In this document: piece by piece, positions 5,530-5,614 of the stretch
Numbering within the stretch: position 1 is the stretch's first letter
How the letters are laid out: each line of letters starts with the position of its first letter
Source of the DNA: Streptomyces sp. NRRL WC-3549
GTDB taxonomy: Bacteria > Actinomycetota > Actinomycetes > Streptomycetales > Streptomycetaceae
Direction of reading: 5' to 3'
Length of the DNA: 5,614 nt
Assembly (NCBI RefSeq): GCF_000721935.1
Contig: NZ_JOCS01001733.1
Coordinates: 1-5,614, forward strand
Position numbers and translations under genes: made by a program
Notes under the pieces: generated by a model
The model's input: only the letters and a program-made list of their open reading frames with translations
Told to the model about the DNA's origin: nothing
The model's database searches: none

Positions 5530-5567
5530 AGAGGTGTCAGCGTCTTATCAGGCCCCCCTGCCAATGT
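5525..5567 (+). promoter_or_regulatory. Triple 11-bp-period direct repeat, SARP-like site in the divergent region
   Basis: On the plus strand GTCAG (5525), GTCAG (5536) and ATCAG (5547) lie at an exact 11-bp period. Taking heptamers RTCAGNN with 4-base spacers, the last ends at 5553; after 8 bases CAATGT (5562-5567) sits where a SARP-dependent -10 is expected. The repeats point to the presumed divergent plus-strand gene, and one overlaps the -35 of the minus-strand DUF2156 gene, so one factor could serve both directions. The same pentamer with the same period recurs at 4099-4126. Confidence 0.5.
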
Positions 5568-5606
5568 TGTTCTCGTGAACGGCACGGGAAACCGGAAGCC
5601 GGGAAC

Positions 5607-5614
5607 AAGGAGAG
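5607..5614 (+). promoter_or_regulatory. Ribosome binding site of a divergent gene beyond the window
   Basis: The plus strand ends in AAGGAGAG, a near-perfect Shine-Dalgarno. No start codon follows before the edge, so a plus-strand gene probably begins within about 5-10 bases outside. The identical octamer AAGGAGAG is used in front of the desaturase gene on the minus strand. Confidence 0.5.

Larger units (their letters stand above)
5433..5614. other. Presumed divergent promoter region at the right edge
   Basis: This stretch of about 180 bp is noticeably less GC-rich than the coding sequence. It holds the DUF2156 ribosome site and leader, a -35/-10 pair on the minus strand, a triple 11-bp repeat, and a plus-strand AAGGAGAG at the very end. 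I see no gene inside it. Confidence 0.6.

Noticed and set aside
5525..5551. PhoP box, which also uses 11-bp direct repeats
   Set aside because: The repeat core RTCAG does not resemble the GTTCA-type PhoP unit; a SARP-type site fits better, though only geometry supports it.

Overview
The window is very GC-rich, with actinomycete-style Shine-Dalgarno sequences, a GTG start and proteins that read like Streptomyces or a close relative. All six genes I can support lie on the minus strand, so they are read from the right edge to the left. No rRNA, tRNA, insertion sequence or CRISPR array is visible.

Layout in transcription order: (1) a free-standing DUF2156 / lysylphosphatidylglycerol-synthase C-terminal-like transferase (5432-4437); (2) a 65-residue acidic, Thr-rich protein of unknown function (4369-4172); (3) a 272-bp regulatory gap; (4) a membrane acyl-lipid/acyl-CoA desaturase with all three histidine boxes (3899-2802); (5) a 202-bp spacer with short tandem repeats; (6) an MFS transporter of the sugar-porter/NiaP-like type (2599-1172); (7) a 7Fe FdxA-type ferredoxin (1145-819); and (8) an InhA/FabI-type enoyl-ACP reductase (822-58), whose start overlaps the ferredoxin stop as ATGA. 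A GC hairpin follows the last stop. At the right edge the plus strand ends in AAGGAGAG, which looks like the ribosome site of a divergent gene starting just outside.

The set reads as part of a specialised-metabolite locus that makes or tailors a fatty-acyl-derived product. The FabI paralogue would reduce enoyl-ACP, the desaturase would introduce a double bond with electrons possibly from the ferredoxin, the MFS protein would move the product or a precursor, and the DUF2156 protein would transfer an aminoacyl group, as VlmA does in valanimycin biosynthesis. This pathway is inference; no amine oxygenase, carrier protein or synthase lies in the window.

The most notable non-coding signal is a pair of regulatory elements, each with three RTCAG-type direct repeats at exactly 11-bp period. 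One lies at 5525-5551, between the DUF2156 gene and the presumed divergent gene. The other lies at 4099-4126, upstream of the desaturase. This is the geometry of SARP activator sites and suggests one pathway-specific regulator controls both transcription units. The second notable point is that the FabI paralogue carries Ala at the position of E. coli FabI Gly93, a known triclosan/diazaborine resistance position, and appears to have a shortened loop just after it.
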